The notes beneath the pieces are model-generated. The model saw only the letters and a program-made list of their open reading frames with translations. It ran no database searches and was not told the origin of the DNA. DNA of 64,000 nt from Purpureocillium takamizusanense (taxonomy: Eukaryota; Ascomycota; Sordariomycetes; Hypocreales; Ophiocordycipitaceae), in the NCBI RefSeq assembly GCF_022605165.1, contig NC_063069.1, forward strand, positions 372,001 to 436,000, written 5' to 3'. Each line of letters starts with the position of its first letter. Position 1 is the first letter of the stretch. Shown one piece after another: positions 44,256 to 55,045 of the stretch. Made by a program: the position numbers and the translations under genes.

Positions 44256-46444
44256 TCAGCCCCAGACGTCTTCCTGCCACTTTCTTGTGCGCTTCATGGT
44301 AGCTACCCAGTCCTGGATCTGTTGCCCGTTCATCCCTCTATGGCCCCCGATAGCTTCACCCAGTGCCCTCCCGGCGTCTCTTGCCATGCTAGCTCTCCCA
44401 CAAATGTACACAGAGGCATCACTCCCCACAAGATGACAAAGATCGGCCCCATGAGCAATCATTTTGTCCTGGATATACGTCCTCTCACCAGGTCGAAGTC
44501 GAGAGAACGCCACAGTGATTTGCAACTTGCCACCCAGCGCTGCCTCCATCTCTGCCAGCTCCTCGCTGTAGATGTAGTCTTCGTCCGGATGCCGACACCC
44601 AAAGAACAACAACATGTCGCCGATCTGCCTTCCCATGGACTGTAGGCGGCACCTCTCAGCGATGAATGCGCGAAAGGGAGCAAGGCCGGTTCCCGCGGCG
44701 AGCATGATGAGTGGGCAGGACGGCTGCGTGGGGAGCTTGAGTGTAGAACGGTGAATGTGCGCGAATATCTTGGCCTCATTCAGTATGTTGCCCAGACCCG
44801 GCAGGTGGTATGAGAGTCCGGGGACAGGGGAGTGGCTAATGGCAACCTCTTGACGGGCGTTCGCCTTTGCCAAAAGGTAGTTGGTAGTGACCCCAGGCAC
44901 CGCCTGGTCTTCATTGCTGAGTGACGTATTTGACACAAGTGCCGTAATTGACACAGATCGAGGAGACAGCACGCTCGACGAGGATATCGAGTAATACCGC
45001 GGACGAGTCGCTGGCAGGTTCTCCAGGACAAACGCCAATGGAATACCGGACCAGATCAGATCATTTTCGCCGCCAACAGAAAGCTCGAGCAATCTGCCGA
45101 ACGTGATGTAGTTCCGCTCTAGAAACGACGAATACGAATCCCTCGTGGCACAGAGCTCCAGGACCCAGGTCTTGACTTCTGGAGATGGGGCGAAGTCAGA
45201 AACGGCGCGGGCCAGTTCGCGAGACACTGGAGCGCAGATCTCGACGTAGTACCGAAACAGAGCATTGACCGTGGTGGGATTCGGGAGGTGAACCTTGACT
45301 GCCGGGTCGAGGGCGCTGATCAACAGCGGCGAGTCTTGCTCGCCGGCCAAGCCAAGCACCCGGATGAGACGGTCAACCTCCTGGTCGGGGTTCACCGGCC
45401 AGATGCCAAGGTGGTCGCCCGTCTTGTATACCAGCTCCGGGTGTTTAGAGAGGTCCAGTTCAAGGTGCAGACAGCTTCGCTTGGAGTCCGTGAACAGCTC
45501 GCGGGCATGCTTGATGGGTAGTGCGTGTGTTTTGGGGGTTGAGCTCTTGCCTCGCGATTCAATGGGCTCCCCGAGGTGCAGGTCGATGGGCTCCATGGAG
45601 GTGTCGTAAACAGCGGAGAGCATCGGCTCATAACTTTGGGCCTGTTCGTTGATCCCCAGGTCACTCGCGAGAAAGGCGAAGAGACTGTCCTTCCATCGGC
45701 AAAAGTCCTCCTCAGTACCGCCGTGAGCATCGTCGGCTTTACCCACCGGCAAGAGCCGCTGAGCACCCGCGCGTTGAAGGGCACCATCTATAACGTCGAC
45801 TACCCTGTTATAGTGCAGATAATTGCTATTTCCGAGGCCCAAGGCGGCGTACCGAAGAGAAGACAGTGACGATGGAGAGGCTGCTTTGCTCATCCACTCC
45901 CAGAACTGGTTCGCGTTGTCGCTTGGATCGCCCTCGCCGTATGTCGCAAGGATGAAGATGGCAATCTTGTCTTGGGGCATCGATGGTAGTGTCTCCGGGT
46001 CAAAGTCTGACAGGTCGGCCGACATTGTCGTCAGGCGGAGACGTTGGGAGAGCTCCCTGGCGAGCCGCTTCGCAAAGGACTCGGCGGTTCCCGACTGCGA
46101 ACCCCAAAAGACGACAACCTCTTTGCCCTGTCCCGTTGCCAAATTAGTTCCAGAAACGGAAGAAGAAGGAGAAAGGACGGCTCTCTCACCAGCTCCTCGA
46201 GTCGCTGGGCTACGTTGCGCGTTGCACGGGTAGCCGACCGTGTTGCGGCGTCCTGATCTTGCGGTCGCTCATACCAGATGTACTGATACGGACTTGGCTT
46301 ATTCCAAGTGTAATCTGCAAGGAGATAGGCCCCGGCCATCGCAACCATGATGGCCGCGGCCACCATGTCGCCCACGGTGACCGGCGCCAGCTTCGCCAGC
46401 AGCAGTATCACATCATGGAGACTGTCCCTCTGGAGTGAAGCCAT
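44256..46444 (-). CDS. NADPH-cytochrome P450 reductase (cluster paralogue)
   Basis: Exons 46190-46444 and 44256-46127 with a 62-base phase-0 intron give 708 residues. An N-terminal anchor (GDMVAAAIMVAMAGAYLLAD) precedes the flavodoxin domain (VVFWGSQSGTAESFAKRLA, ATYGEGDPSDNA, ALGLGNSNYLHYN). The FAD domain contains RPRYYSISSSS, and the NADPH domain contains AAGTGLAPFRAFIAER and FFGCRHPDEDYIY, ending in WQEDVWG with the aromatic C terminus of the family. The enzyme passes electrons from NADPH through FAD and FMN to ER P450s. Many ascomycetes rely on one housekeeping reductase, so a copy next to a P450 and a regulator is probably a second, dedicated one; that needs genome-wide confirmation. 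It ends 33 bases from the regulator's stop (tail to tail). Confidence 0.92.
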
Positions 46445-46902
46445 GATTGAATGGTGTTCCGCTTGCCTATAAAAGCTGTTTTTTTCTCATGAATCTCTGC
46501 CGAGACAGAGCTCGTTTGACGAGATGATATACAAATACGCCTTCATAGCTGTCGCGGGCCCGAGCACCGGACATCGTGAGCGTGAGGGTAGGTGTAAGTG
46601 TTCATCGGAACATATTGCCAGACACGGCCGTAGTTGGTCTATGACGCACCAGACGCATGTCGCCGAAATTCGCCTGTTTTGGATTACACCGTATCTCACG
46701 CAAACTGCGATCCTGAGCGAGGTGCATGCAGCACTAGGCTGGGCTCTGTTTTCCCAGCTGGCAGTACCACCAGACCAGGGGTAGACTGTAAAGACAGACC
46801 CTGATCTGTTTGTGTCTACATCACATGCACTGGTACAGTATCGTTATTACTATGTGCCATCAATGCTAGTGTACTACTACAGTCCGACACTGCATGAAGA
46901 TG
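46445..46902. other. Spacer upstream of the P450 reductase
   Basis: This is the presumed reductase promoter. A TATAAAAG word at 46468-46475 is on the opposite strand from the gene. No coding signal was found. Confidence 0.5.
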
Positions 46903-48429
46903 CTAGGTTGACCATTCCGTGTTGAGCTTATCCGTGAGCTTCTGTATCCTCCAGCCGGACTTCTTTGACACCCCCCGCAGGAACTCGAGCACCGCTTGCC
47001 GCTCGTTGTTTTCTGCATTGCGCAGCAGACAGCCACCTATGCCCGTTGGTCAGTGGAGTAGCGGTGCGTTCTAGACAGGACTTTCTTCTTACACGTATGG
47101 AGTGCATGATGGGCTGTAAAAGATGCGGTCATGGCTTTGGGATTGCTCATGGCCAGGCCAAGAAACGCGCGTAAGTCAGAGAGCGCACAGTGCTGTTGGT
47201 TTCTGCGTCAGCCTTCGCTGCGTTCTTCAAGGACTGAAGGAGCATATAACTACCTCTGCTGTGGATCGGGCACTGAATGCATGGAGGCTTGGGTGCCAAT
47301 GTCGTGGATCAAAGACATGCAACAGAAGACGCGCGAGGTAAAAGTGCTGGTAGCCGAGCACTGCACCAGCAGTCAGCGCTACGCACCGATGCAACAACAG
47401 GAGACGGCTCCTCATACCGTGAGCCGGCCGTGTCAGTAGGATAAGAGGAAACGCGCGGCTCGGTTCTTTCGTCGACACATTCTCGACATAGTACGGCCGG
47501 AACCGCGCAGGCACAGATTCCTCCCATCTGCTCGCCTCGTCGTACAGGTTCGTCCACTCTGCGAGAGTCGGGGGCTGACGAGTCGAGCACACCGTAGAGG
47601 CCAGCACCTGGCTGCACAAGAGCACGGCGCGGTTGGCGATGGACCCGTCGTCTGCCTCTAGCAGGAAGGCGCTCGAGTTGCGATAGTGCGCGAGGTCCAT
47701 GTTGATGGGAGCGCAGTTGGCCAACGACACGTAGAGGTTCTGCCGCAGGACGATCCAACTTGCCGCCTCGCCGAGCCCGCCCTGGGCCGCGAAGCTCGAC
47801 GCCGCGTCCAGGATCCTGGCGCTGCCGAGGAGGTGGGTGCCCAGGTCAACATCTGCTCGCACCGCCGGCGGGCAAGTCATTAGCCGAGGCGGCTTTTGCA
47901 TAATTGTCTTCTGACAGCTTTCGAGGACCGTATGTTCTTACCCGAAAACTCCTCGTACAGACGCAACAGTACGATACTGGCAAGCGTGTTTTCGTGGACT
48001 GACTGGACCGGGTCGTTCAACAGCTCAATCAGGATCGTGATGGCCTGGGAGTAATACGCTTCACACGCAGGGTCCAGAGTTCCCGTCTTGCAGCTCAATT
48101 GGCGTGAGGAAAAGGCAAGCAATGAAAACGCCAGCAAGGGGAACTGGCATACCCGCTTCGGCACCTCGGTGGCAAAGTGCCGCTTGGGGTCGCAAATGTC
48201 AACCTTGTGCTCGATGGTCAGCTCGTATCGCGTCGGAAGGGACCACTACGCAAGAGCCTGGCCTCACCCATGGAGACAGGTCGTGGATAAAGTGCATCAG
48301 GTACTGGGCAGCTTTGGGATCCCTAAAGGGGAACTGCAGAACTCCATGGCCCTGGCCAGGGGATCGAGCGGCCTGCACATGGTGAGACCACTTTGTGAGG
48401 CTGTCCAACCAGTCAGTCAGCCACTTCAT
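46903..48429 (-). CDS. Fungal_trans_2-type regulator without intact zinc cluster
   Basis: Six exons, 48268-48429, 47942-48203, 47418-47852, 47254-47360, 47093-47192 and 46903-47036, all in phase, give 399 residues from the ATG at 48429. The chain follows the PF11951 pattern also seen in the regulator at 42113: AAQYLMHFIHDLSPWVDICD, SIVLLRLYEEFS, SWIVLRQNLYVSL, VLGYQHFYLARLLLHVFDPR, AFLGLAMSNP and an end at KLNTEWST. Introns of 89, 64, 61, 57 and 56 bases have normal donors and acceptors. No complete C6 zinc cluster could be assembled upstream, although a cysteine-bearing frame (HKCWRACSRTALPW, near 48590-48640) looks like its remains. The gene may therefore be a cofactor-like regulator lacking DNA binding, have an undetected 5' exon, or be decaying at its front. 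Confidence 0.7.
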
Positions 48430-49261
48430 AGCACAGGAGGCCCGGGCATTGTGGCAGCATGAACAGGGTCTGATCGATGGACATACTCATCCTCGACATC
48501 ATTACCCTCCGTCCGGCCCTTGCCAGGCATGACGGGTGACAGAAGCGAAGGGGGTACCCGAGACCATAATTGATGAGAGCCCATGGCAATGCAGTTCGTG
48601 AACATGCACGCCAACACTTATGCAATTCGATGGCTGGCTCGTGTCGATGGCAGTGGAGCCTGTCGTCGGGCTTTGGGTCCGAACAGTCCATGTATCGCCA
48701 ACGGTAGGTAGGCAGCGTTATCGGCGTAACTTACTCCTCAAGCATCGGATGGCAAGAAATCATGACTTCGGACAATCTTTCCTCGACGGACCAACTGGGA
48801 AGTTCCCCGCACTCACTACGGTGATCCCCCCGCATCTGCGACTGCCGGGATATGCACGACGTTGGCAACCCCTGGGGGGGCCAGAACTCCACCCCCGGAT
48901 TCTCGCCTCCCTGAAGCGCGGGGTTAGCCCCAAGCCAGACCGTCTCCGCTGCATCCTCGCTGACTGGCGACCTGGTCAGCGTGTAAGCTTTCACCCGTTG
49001 GCTGGCTGCTTGTCAGGCGCAGGCAGGGATGAACCACGCCTGCCGCCAGGTGCTCAGTGACGTTGTCAAAACCAGGCCAAGGCATCACCAACAACCGACC
49101 GACCCGAACCTGTTGCCGTTCCTTAATATATAATCATGAGCCACTCCCTCTGTGGAGAAGAAACACTAGCCTCAAGCCGCGGTGGGATCTTGCAAACCCA
49201 GGCCTCAGATCACTGCAGTATACTCAACTTCAGTACCGTTGAGAAACTGACCTAAGTCGCC
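48430..49261. other. Region between regulator and transporter, with possible zinc-cluster remains
   Basis: On the minus strand at about 48560-48690 a frame contains C-HRHEPAIELHK-C-WRA-C-SRTALPW, similar to the second half of a C6 zinc cluster, but the first cysteines and the last one are not found in frame. Plus-strand TATATAAT at 49128-49135 lies 127 bases upstream of the transporter ATG. Confidence 0.4.
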
Positions 49262-51116
49262 ATGACACCTCCGTCATCGGATGAAGCCTCGCAAACACAT
49301 GCGGATCAAAAGGACATGCTGGACAAGGTAAACACGTTCAATGGCAGCACAAATCACCTGGAAGACCCCAATGATGCTGCCTACGACGACTCAATTGAAG
49401 ACACGGCGCCGTCACGAGCAGTATGGCTCATCACCTTTACCGTGGCCATGGGCGGCTTCCTTTTTGGTGAGCCGTACACATAGTGAGATTTCGGCATACA
49501 TATCGAGCAGGACTGACCGATTTAGGTTACGACACGGGATATATATCCGCAGTGTTAGTTACGATAGGCGCCGACCTCGGCCACAAGCTCTCATCCAAGG
49601 AGCAAGAGCTCATCACCTCCCTCACATCTGGCGGGGCACTCATCGGCGCGCTCATCGCCGGTCTCCCTGCCGACAAGTACGGTCGTAAGCTTGGCATCTA
49701 TATTGGATGCGCCCTATTCCTCGCTGGGTCGGTGATCCAGGCTGCCGCATTTCACGTTGCGCAAATGGCTGTGGGTCGCTTTGTAGTCGGGCTGGGAGTT
49801 GGCTCCGCGGCCATGATCGTGGTGCGTATATGCTGATCCACGGCCCGCTTCTTCAAGACCTTGAACCACGGCGATTGTAGACAGCTGACTTATGAACGAG
49901 CCCCTGTACATTGGTGAAATCGCCCCCGCCAAGTATCGCGGTCGCATGATTGCGTTTGACAATATGAGCGTCACCCTCGGTCAGCTTGTGTCCTACGGCC
50001 TCGGCGCCGCCTTCACGGACGTGTCCCACGGCTGGCGATATATGGTCGCTGTCGGCGGTGTTCCCCCCATCGTTTTGGCGGCGCTTCTGCCGTTTTGCCC
50101 CGAGTCTCCCAGACAACTGATTGCTCATGGGCACATGGACGAAGCGAACCGGGTCATCGCCAAAGTGTATCCCTTCGCCACGGATGAGCAGGTGAAGGCC
50201 AAGACAAATCACATTCTATGCACTATCCGCGCGGAATCCATGGCCGAGAAGAGCCTTTGGTGGCAGTTCAAGCAGCTCCATTGCGTGCCGTCCAACTTGA
50301 GAGCGCTCATCGCGGCGTGCGGTGCCATGGCTAGTGAGTGAACCCCCCCTCCGGGCGTGATGTATGCATGGCGTAGCTGACAAGTGGGCACAGTCTCCCA
50401 GCTCGGAGGCTTCAATACGCTCATGTACTATTCCGGCACCTTGTTTGCCTTGGTCGGCTTTGACAAACCTACCTTGGTTTCGTTGGTCGTGGGGGCGACC
50501 AACTTCGTCTTCACTCTTTTCAACATGTTCATCATCGACAAGGTGGGCCGGCGAAGGATTCTGAACTGCACTGTCATTGGCATGGTACGTTGCAAATCCG
50601 GGCAGTGGTAGCTCTGCCAATTAATTAACAGTCAAACAGTCGTTTAGCATGGCTTTGACGGCCGTTGCATTCCACTTTATCCCCGTATCGAAAGACCTGG
50701 TGCTGGAAGCAAAGTCTGTCAACTGGGCTGGGACTCTGGTCCTCGCCATGATCATCATCTACATTGGATTCTACGCCAGCGGCGTTGCAACAATAGGATG
50801 GATCGGGACTGAGCTTCTGCCCACCGAAGTGCGCGCTCTGGGCACTACCATGAACACCATCACATGCTGGGGCTGCAACCTCATCATCGCGTCTACCTTT
50901 CTTTCCATGATGAAGGGCCTGACACCGAGCGGCGCGTTCGGCTTCTATGCGGGCATCTGCTTCTTTGGTTGGGTGTTTCTTCTCTGCTGCTATCCTGAAG
51001 TCAAGGGACTCGCGCTCGAGGACGTCAGGCAGGTGTTTGCGGATGGCTTTGGTGTCCGGAAGGCCGCTGCGATGCAAAAGGAACTCAAAGCCGCGCGCAG
51101 GCAGACGATTGTTTGA
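49262..51116 (+). CDS. MFS sugar/myo-inositol-type transporter
   Basis: Five exons, 49262-49466, 49526-49821, 49901-50333, 50394-50584 and 50640-51116, give 533 residues with twelve predicted helices. Sugar-porter signatures are clear: FLFGYDTGYISAVLV in helix 1, ADKYGRK between helices 2 and 3, PLYIGEIAPAKYRGRM, PESPRQLI at the end of the first half, ISQLGGFNTLMYYSGT in helix 7, DKVGRRR, and a late WIGTELLPTEVRALGTTMNT. The GYDTG start, the LVTIG-DLG segment and the E-LP-EVR motif fit the inositol (ITR) branch better than the hexose branch, but substrate assignment is tentative. It acts at the plasma membrane with protons. The third exon's acceptor (GAACGAG) was chosen because it restores AAMIV-PLYIGE; nearer AG sites give the wrong frame. 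Confidence 0.88.
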
Positions 51117-51421
51117 GCACGTAGTAGTGGAGGAGGACATGCGTTCGGCATTGCGGTGCTGAATCTGGACATAATTCTCAATGGTATTCACGTACTTGAG
51201 AGAGATTGGGCACATGCTGAAGTGCATGGCTGTTGCAGCTTGTAAACGCCCTTATAAAAACCCAGTCTAGCCCAGAGCGCCGTATATCCATCCAAAGGCA
51301 CAATCCTTGTTTTAATCGCACAGATCATGTATGATAGCAACTTCCCCACGGTTCCCAGCAGCGTGTTTGTGGTGAGAGTAAACTCGCGGTTTGGCAGCAG
51401 AGAAACCAAAACCCCGTCCTG
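51117..51421. other. Short spacer between converging genes
   Basis: The transporter and the DUF7702 gene both end here. Nothing else was seen. Confidence 0.6.
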
Positions 51422-52292
51422 TTAGTCTCGGCGGCGTCTGCCGCCCTGGCGTAACTTCCACGGGCGGCTGGCGAGCTCCTCATGGCCCTCGCCCGCCATC
51501 TTCCTTAGGCTAAATCCCAAGACTAAATAAATGACGACGACCACAAATTCCTCTGCGACAGCCATACCAGCGTGCACGGCAACACTGCCTGAAACGACGG
51601 AGAAGAGGTGATTGTGGACAAAGGTGGCAAGTGCCGAGTATACGAGCCGTGCCAGGATGAATGGCCACGCGATAGCCACGGCGAGCGGTATACGGCGTTC
51701 TTGGACGGGTACCGACGTCCGATACCCATATGTCAGGACCAGAATCGCAGTCAGGCCCGCAAAGGCGACAAAGTAGAGAGCAATGCCGGCCTTGGCCGTG
51801 GCCGCGGGCTCGATTTGGCCGCTCCCCGAAGAGGATCCGCTCGTGCCGCCGACGATGCTGAGAATGAGAGCCAACATGATGAGGATGTGAGCAAGCCGGA
51901 AATGATTCGCGCTGAACGGGCTGGCGCCCTTGGAATTGATGTTGTCGACACTGTGAGCCCGATGCATGTCAGTGTCTTGCAGTCTTATTGCAGGTGCAGC
52001 GCGGCGCGACTCACAGTCTCGAGAGCATGCCCAAGGTAGCAAAGAGAAGCGGAGATAAGCCAATCGAGTCGATGATGAGCGTTGCGCGCAGAAGCCCCTC
52101 CGAATCATCGCTGTACGTCACGAGTTGGCAGATGGCTCCTGTAATGCGCACGACGCAGAGGATGAGGGTGTAGAGCCACCCCGAGGCCCTGTGCCACCCA
52201 TGGCGCGAGCAGACGGTGAAGGCAAATACGGAGGCTGGTACGTAGACGATGAGCTCCGCGATTGAGAGATAACCCCGATCGCCGAGAGCCAT
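51422..52292 (-). CDS. Seven-helix integral membrane protein, DUF7702-like
   Basis: Exons 52015-52292 and 51422-51950 with a 64-base phase-2 intron give 268 residues. Seven hydrophobic segments are evident, beginning at YLSIAELIVYVPASVFAFTV and LYTLILCVVRITGAICQLV and ending at FVVVVIYLVLGFSLRKMAGE, then a short basic tail. This layout, with HGWHR and LCVVRI-G, matches a fungal-only family that I recognise as DUF7702; no biochemical function is known for it. It is convergent with the transporter and divergent from the regulator at 53166. A Gly/Ser-rich loop (GGTSGSSSGSGQ) lies between helices. It could sense or export a cluster metabolite, but this is only inference from position. Confidence 0.75.
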
Positions 52293-53165
52293 ATCAACTC
52301 TGATGTCAGATGTTGCTTGTGGGTGCAGACTTCGTGAGTGTTCTGTTGGACTGGAGTGCTAGAGGCTGAATACACGGAAGGACGGGCACGGAGCAAGGAA
52401 CAGCATGGACCGGCTCGACGACTGGAAACACCATGGCCGCCTTTATATTATTTTACACTTGTGGTGTATCTCAGAAGCGTGTAGATTATGCTGCACATCG
52501 CGAAGTGGCTTCCCTTTCCGTTTCTAATTGCCGGTTGATCTTTGACGCCCGGGGGCCTTCATGTGGCTGAGCCTGGTTGGCCTCCCGTTCAGAGGGTCGC
52601 GGTAGCCTATTTTGTAGGGGCATTTCGGAGTCAAATAGGGGCAAGGTGACATGGAGCAGAGAGAATAGGAAATAAAATAAATAACATAAAATAAACAACC
52701 TTGTGCAGACCGTAGGGCTGATCGAGTGAGACCGGACGCCTTCGGCAAGAAATGCCGAAGGCTCTGTCACAAATATCCACGAGAAAAAGTACGCGCAAAG
52801 CACCTCCGTTTCCTTCCCGGATCATTGGTGGATTCAAGATGTTGCCGACTTCGGCAGCCCCGAAGCGCGGCGGCGTCAAGGCTGTCTGCACCAAAGAAAT
52901 GCTGTCTCAGCGTCAGCAGCAAAAGCCACCAAGGCCCCTGATGATGACCATGCCGCTTTGGGTGGGCCTTTCGGCGCTAAATTCCAACGTTCCTCGATCT
53001 GCTTTCCATCTCAGGACGACCATATTCTCTGGGTGCTGCTTCCTTATTACTTTACCAAGCATCCTCCAGGTGTGCTCCATCCACCACGTTATTGCATGTA
53101 ACGGCAGAGCGCATTGCGCGGCTTTTCGAGTTTCAAGAGCAAAAAGGATACTACATTCGGACAGC
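52293..53165. other. Divergent 5' region of DUF7702 gene and third regulator
   Basis: No gene was recognised. An A/T-rich patch lies at 52655-52700. Open frames on both strands lack domains. Confidence 0.5.
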
Positions 53166-54884
53166 ATGGTGTTCAGTGGGCGCCCCTCCACGGCTTGCTT
53201 CTCATGTCGACGAAGAAGGTTGAAGGTGAGGTCTTGAGACTCCCGCTCAGAACCATTGATTATTACTCATGTCAACGGTCTCATAATATGGACTGGTTGG
53301 CACCGCTCTCATAGGTTTGAGCGGTAGAGGCATGACACGAAGCTCCACATGAGACTAACAGACGCGTCTTCTCTGCAGTGTGACCGCATACAGTCAGGGT
53401 GCACGCAATGCCATCGCAAGACCATAACGTGTCCCGGATACGGTAATCCATCCGAGATCCGCATCAGGGACGAGACGAGCCGAGTCATAGTCAAAGCCCT
53501 CGCGGCACCTAAGCCCAAAAAGTCACGCCCACCGACTCCGGAACGACATGCCGGGGCACATGGAACAGCACCACACGAGTCTAAAGAAGAAGGCGTGTGT
53601 AAGCTGCAACACCTCCCCATCCACTCGCTCCCTCAAGCCGTGTGTGATGCCGCCGTGGCATACTTTATGACGTCGTATATTGTTGCCACGCCATTCGAGG
53701 CATACCTCCCCGGGCTTTTCATCTCGGAGTGCTTCAATGATAACCCCTGTACACTGGCTGTGTCCGCCACGGCGCTGGCCACGTTTGCACGCCGAGTGAA
53801 ATGCGACAAGTACCTGGACATGGCTCGACGCAACTATTCATCGGCGTTGGTCCGTACCAATGAGGCACTGGCGGATACTTCGGCCGCCGTGTTAGACAGC
53901 ACTCTCGCCGCCGTGCTCCTTTTGGGACTCTTTGAGGCCGTCGTGTTTCAAGGCGGACAGGCCCCGACGAATTGGACAGCACATACCTTGGGCGCGATGC
54001 AGCTTTTGCGTCTCAGAGGCAAGGGGCAGTTCAAGTCTCACGTCTCCCAAAAGCTGTACGCCCAAGCAAGCAACAACATTAAGACCAGCTGCATTCAAAA
54101 GTCAATGCCGCTTCCAGCCGACTTCGTCGCCTTCAATGAGGAGGTAGGGCCATTGCTGGATCCCGGAGACCCTGCGATCCGGATCTCACCAGTGGTAGAT
54201 AGAATGGCGCGCATCAAAGCCCAAGCCCTGATCAAAGTGGATGCACACTTGATCCGGGAGGCCTGGCAGCTAGACCGCGAGATTGCCAACTTTGGTCAGA
54301 ACATGCCGTCCAAGATGCGGTATGTCACGCACAATCGTTCGCCACCGAACCCGGAAGCCGGATCCGAATTCTCTTACGATTACCCCAACCTGCGCACGGC
54401 CAAGGTCTGGAACGCGCTTCGTCTGCTGCGGCAGTTTCTTGTTACCTTCATATCGAATTCGTCGCAGGCCGAGCTCGACGTGATGGGCCCCGACCTGCAA
54501 AATACCCCTTCCCACGACGCCTTGCTGGCTCTAAGACGCTATGCTGTGAATAACATGGGCGAAATTTCTGAGCAAATTCTCGCCACCGTGCCGAGTTTTC
54601 TAGAGAGTGGTTTAACAGAGAGGCGATTCTATCCAGCGGCGAGGAGTCTTGTCTGGCCTCTCACCATCATCGAGTCCACGGGTATAAGCTATGCATCACA
54701 TCGCGAGCTGGCTGCCCTATACCTGAAAGAATTGGCCTGTGACTTGAACCTGCCGCAGGCAGTGCATCCAGACCGGGATCCGGGACACAAGGACGACTGG
54801 TGAGTGATTGAGTGCTACTAGGGTGCGTGTCGTCTGCTCCAGGCTAACACCGCGTTTAGGCTGCATCTGTTTCACGTGGGATGA
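53166..54884 (+). CDS. Zn2Cys6 transcription factor
   Basis: Exons 53166-53225, 53379-54799 and 54860-54884 give 501 residues. The first intron (153 bases) falls just before the third zinc-cluster cysteine; joining it gives Cys at 11, 14, 21, 28, 31 and 38 (ACFSCRRRRLKC, then CTQCHRKTITCPGY). The middle region (AVSATALATFARRV, TNWTAHTLGAMQLLRLRGKGQF, KVWNALRLLRQFLVTF, PLTIIESTGISY) fits the fungal-specific regulators of the C6 class that often control neighbouring genes. The last exon is 25 bases and ends WLHLFHVG; without it the frame ends one codon after the true junction, so that intron is less certain. It converges on the dehydrogenase gene with 161 bases between stops. It is presumed nuclear. 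Confidence 0.85.
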
Positions 54885-55045
54885 ATCAAGCTCCCCATGA
54901 TGTGCATCGAACGCGCGGTAGTGGGAAGAAAGGGTCCGCTCAGAAATAAAATATTGGGGCCAGCTGCGCTATCTACAACGTCCATGGCCTATGTCGTGCG
55001 GAGGCATTCGCTCCAGCCATTGGCATCATGTTTAGGGAGTGATAC

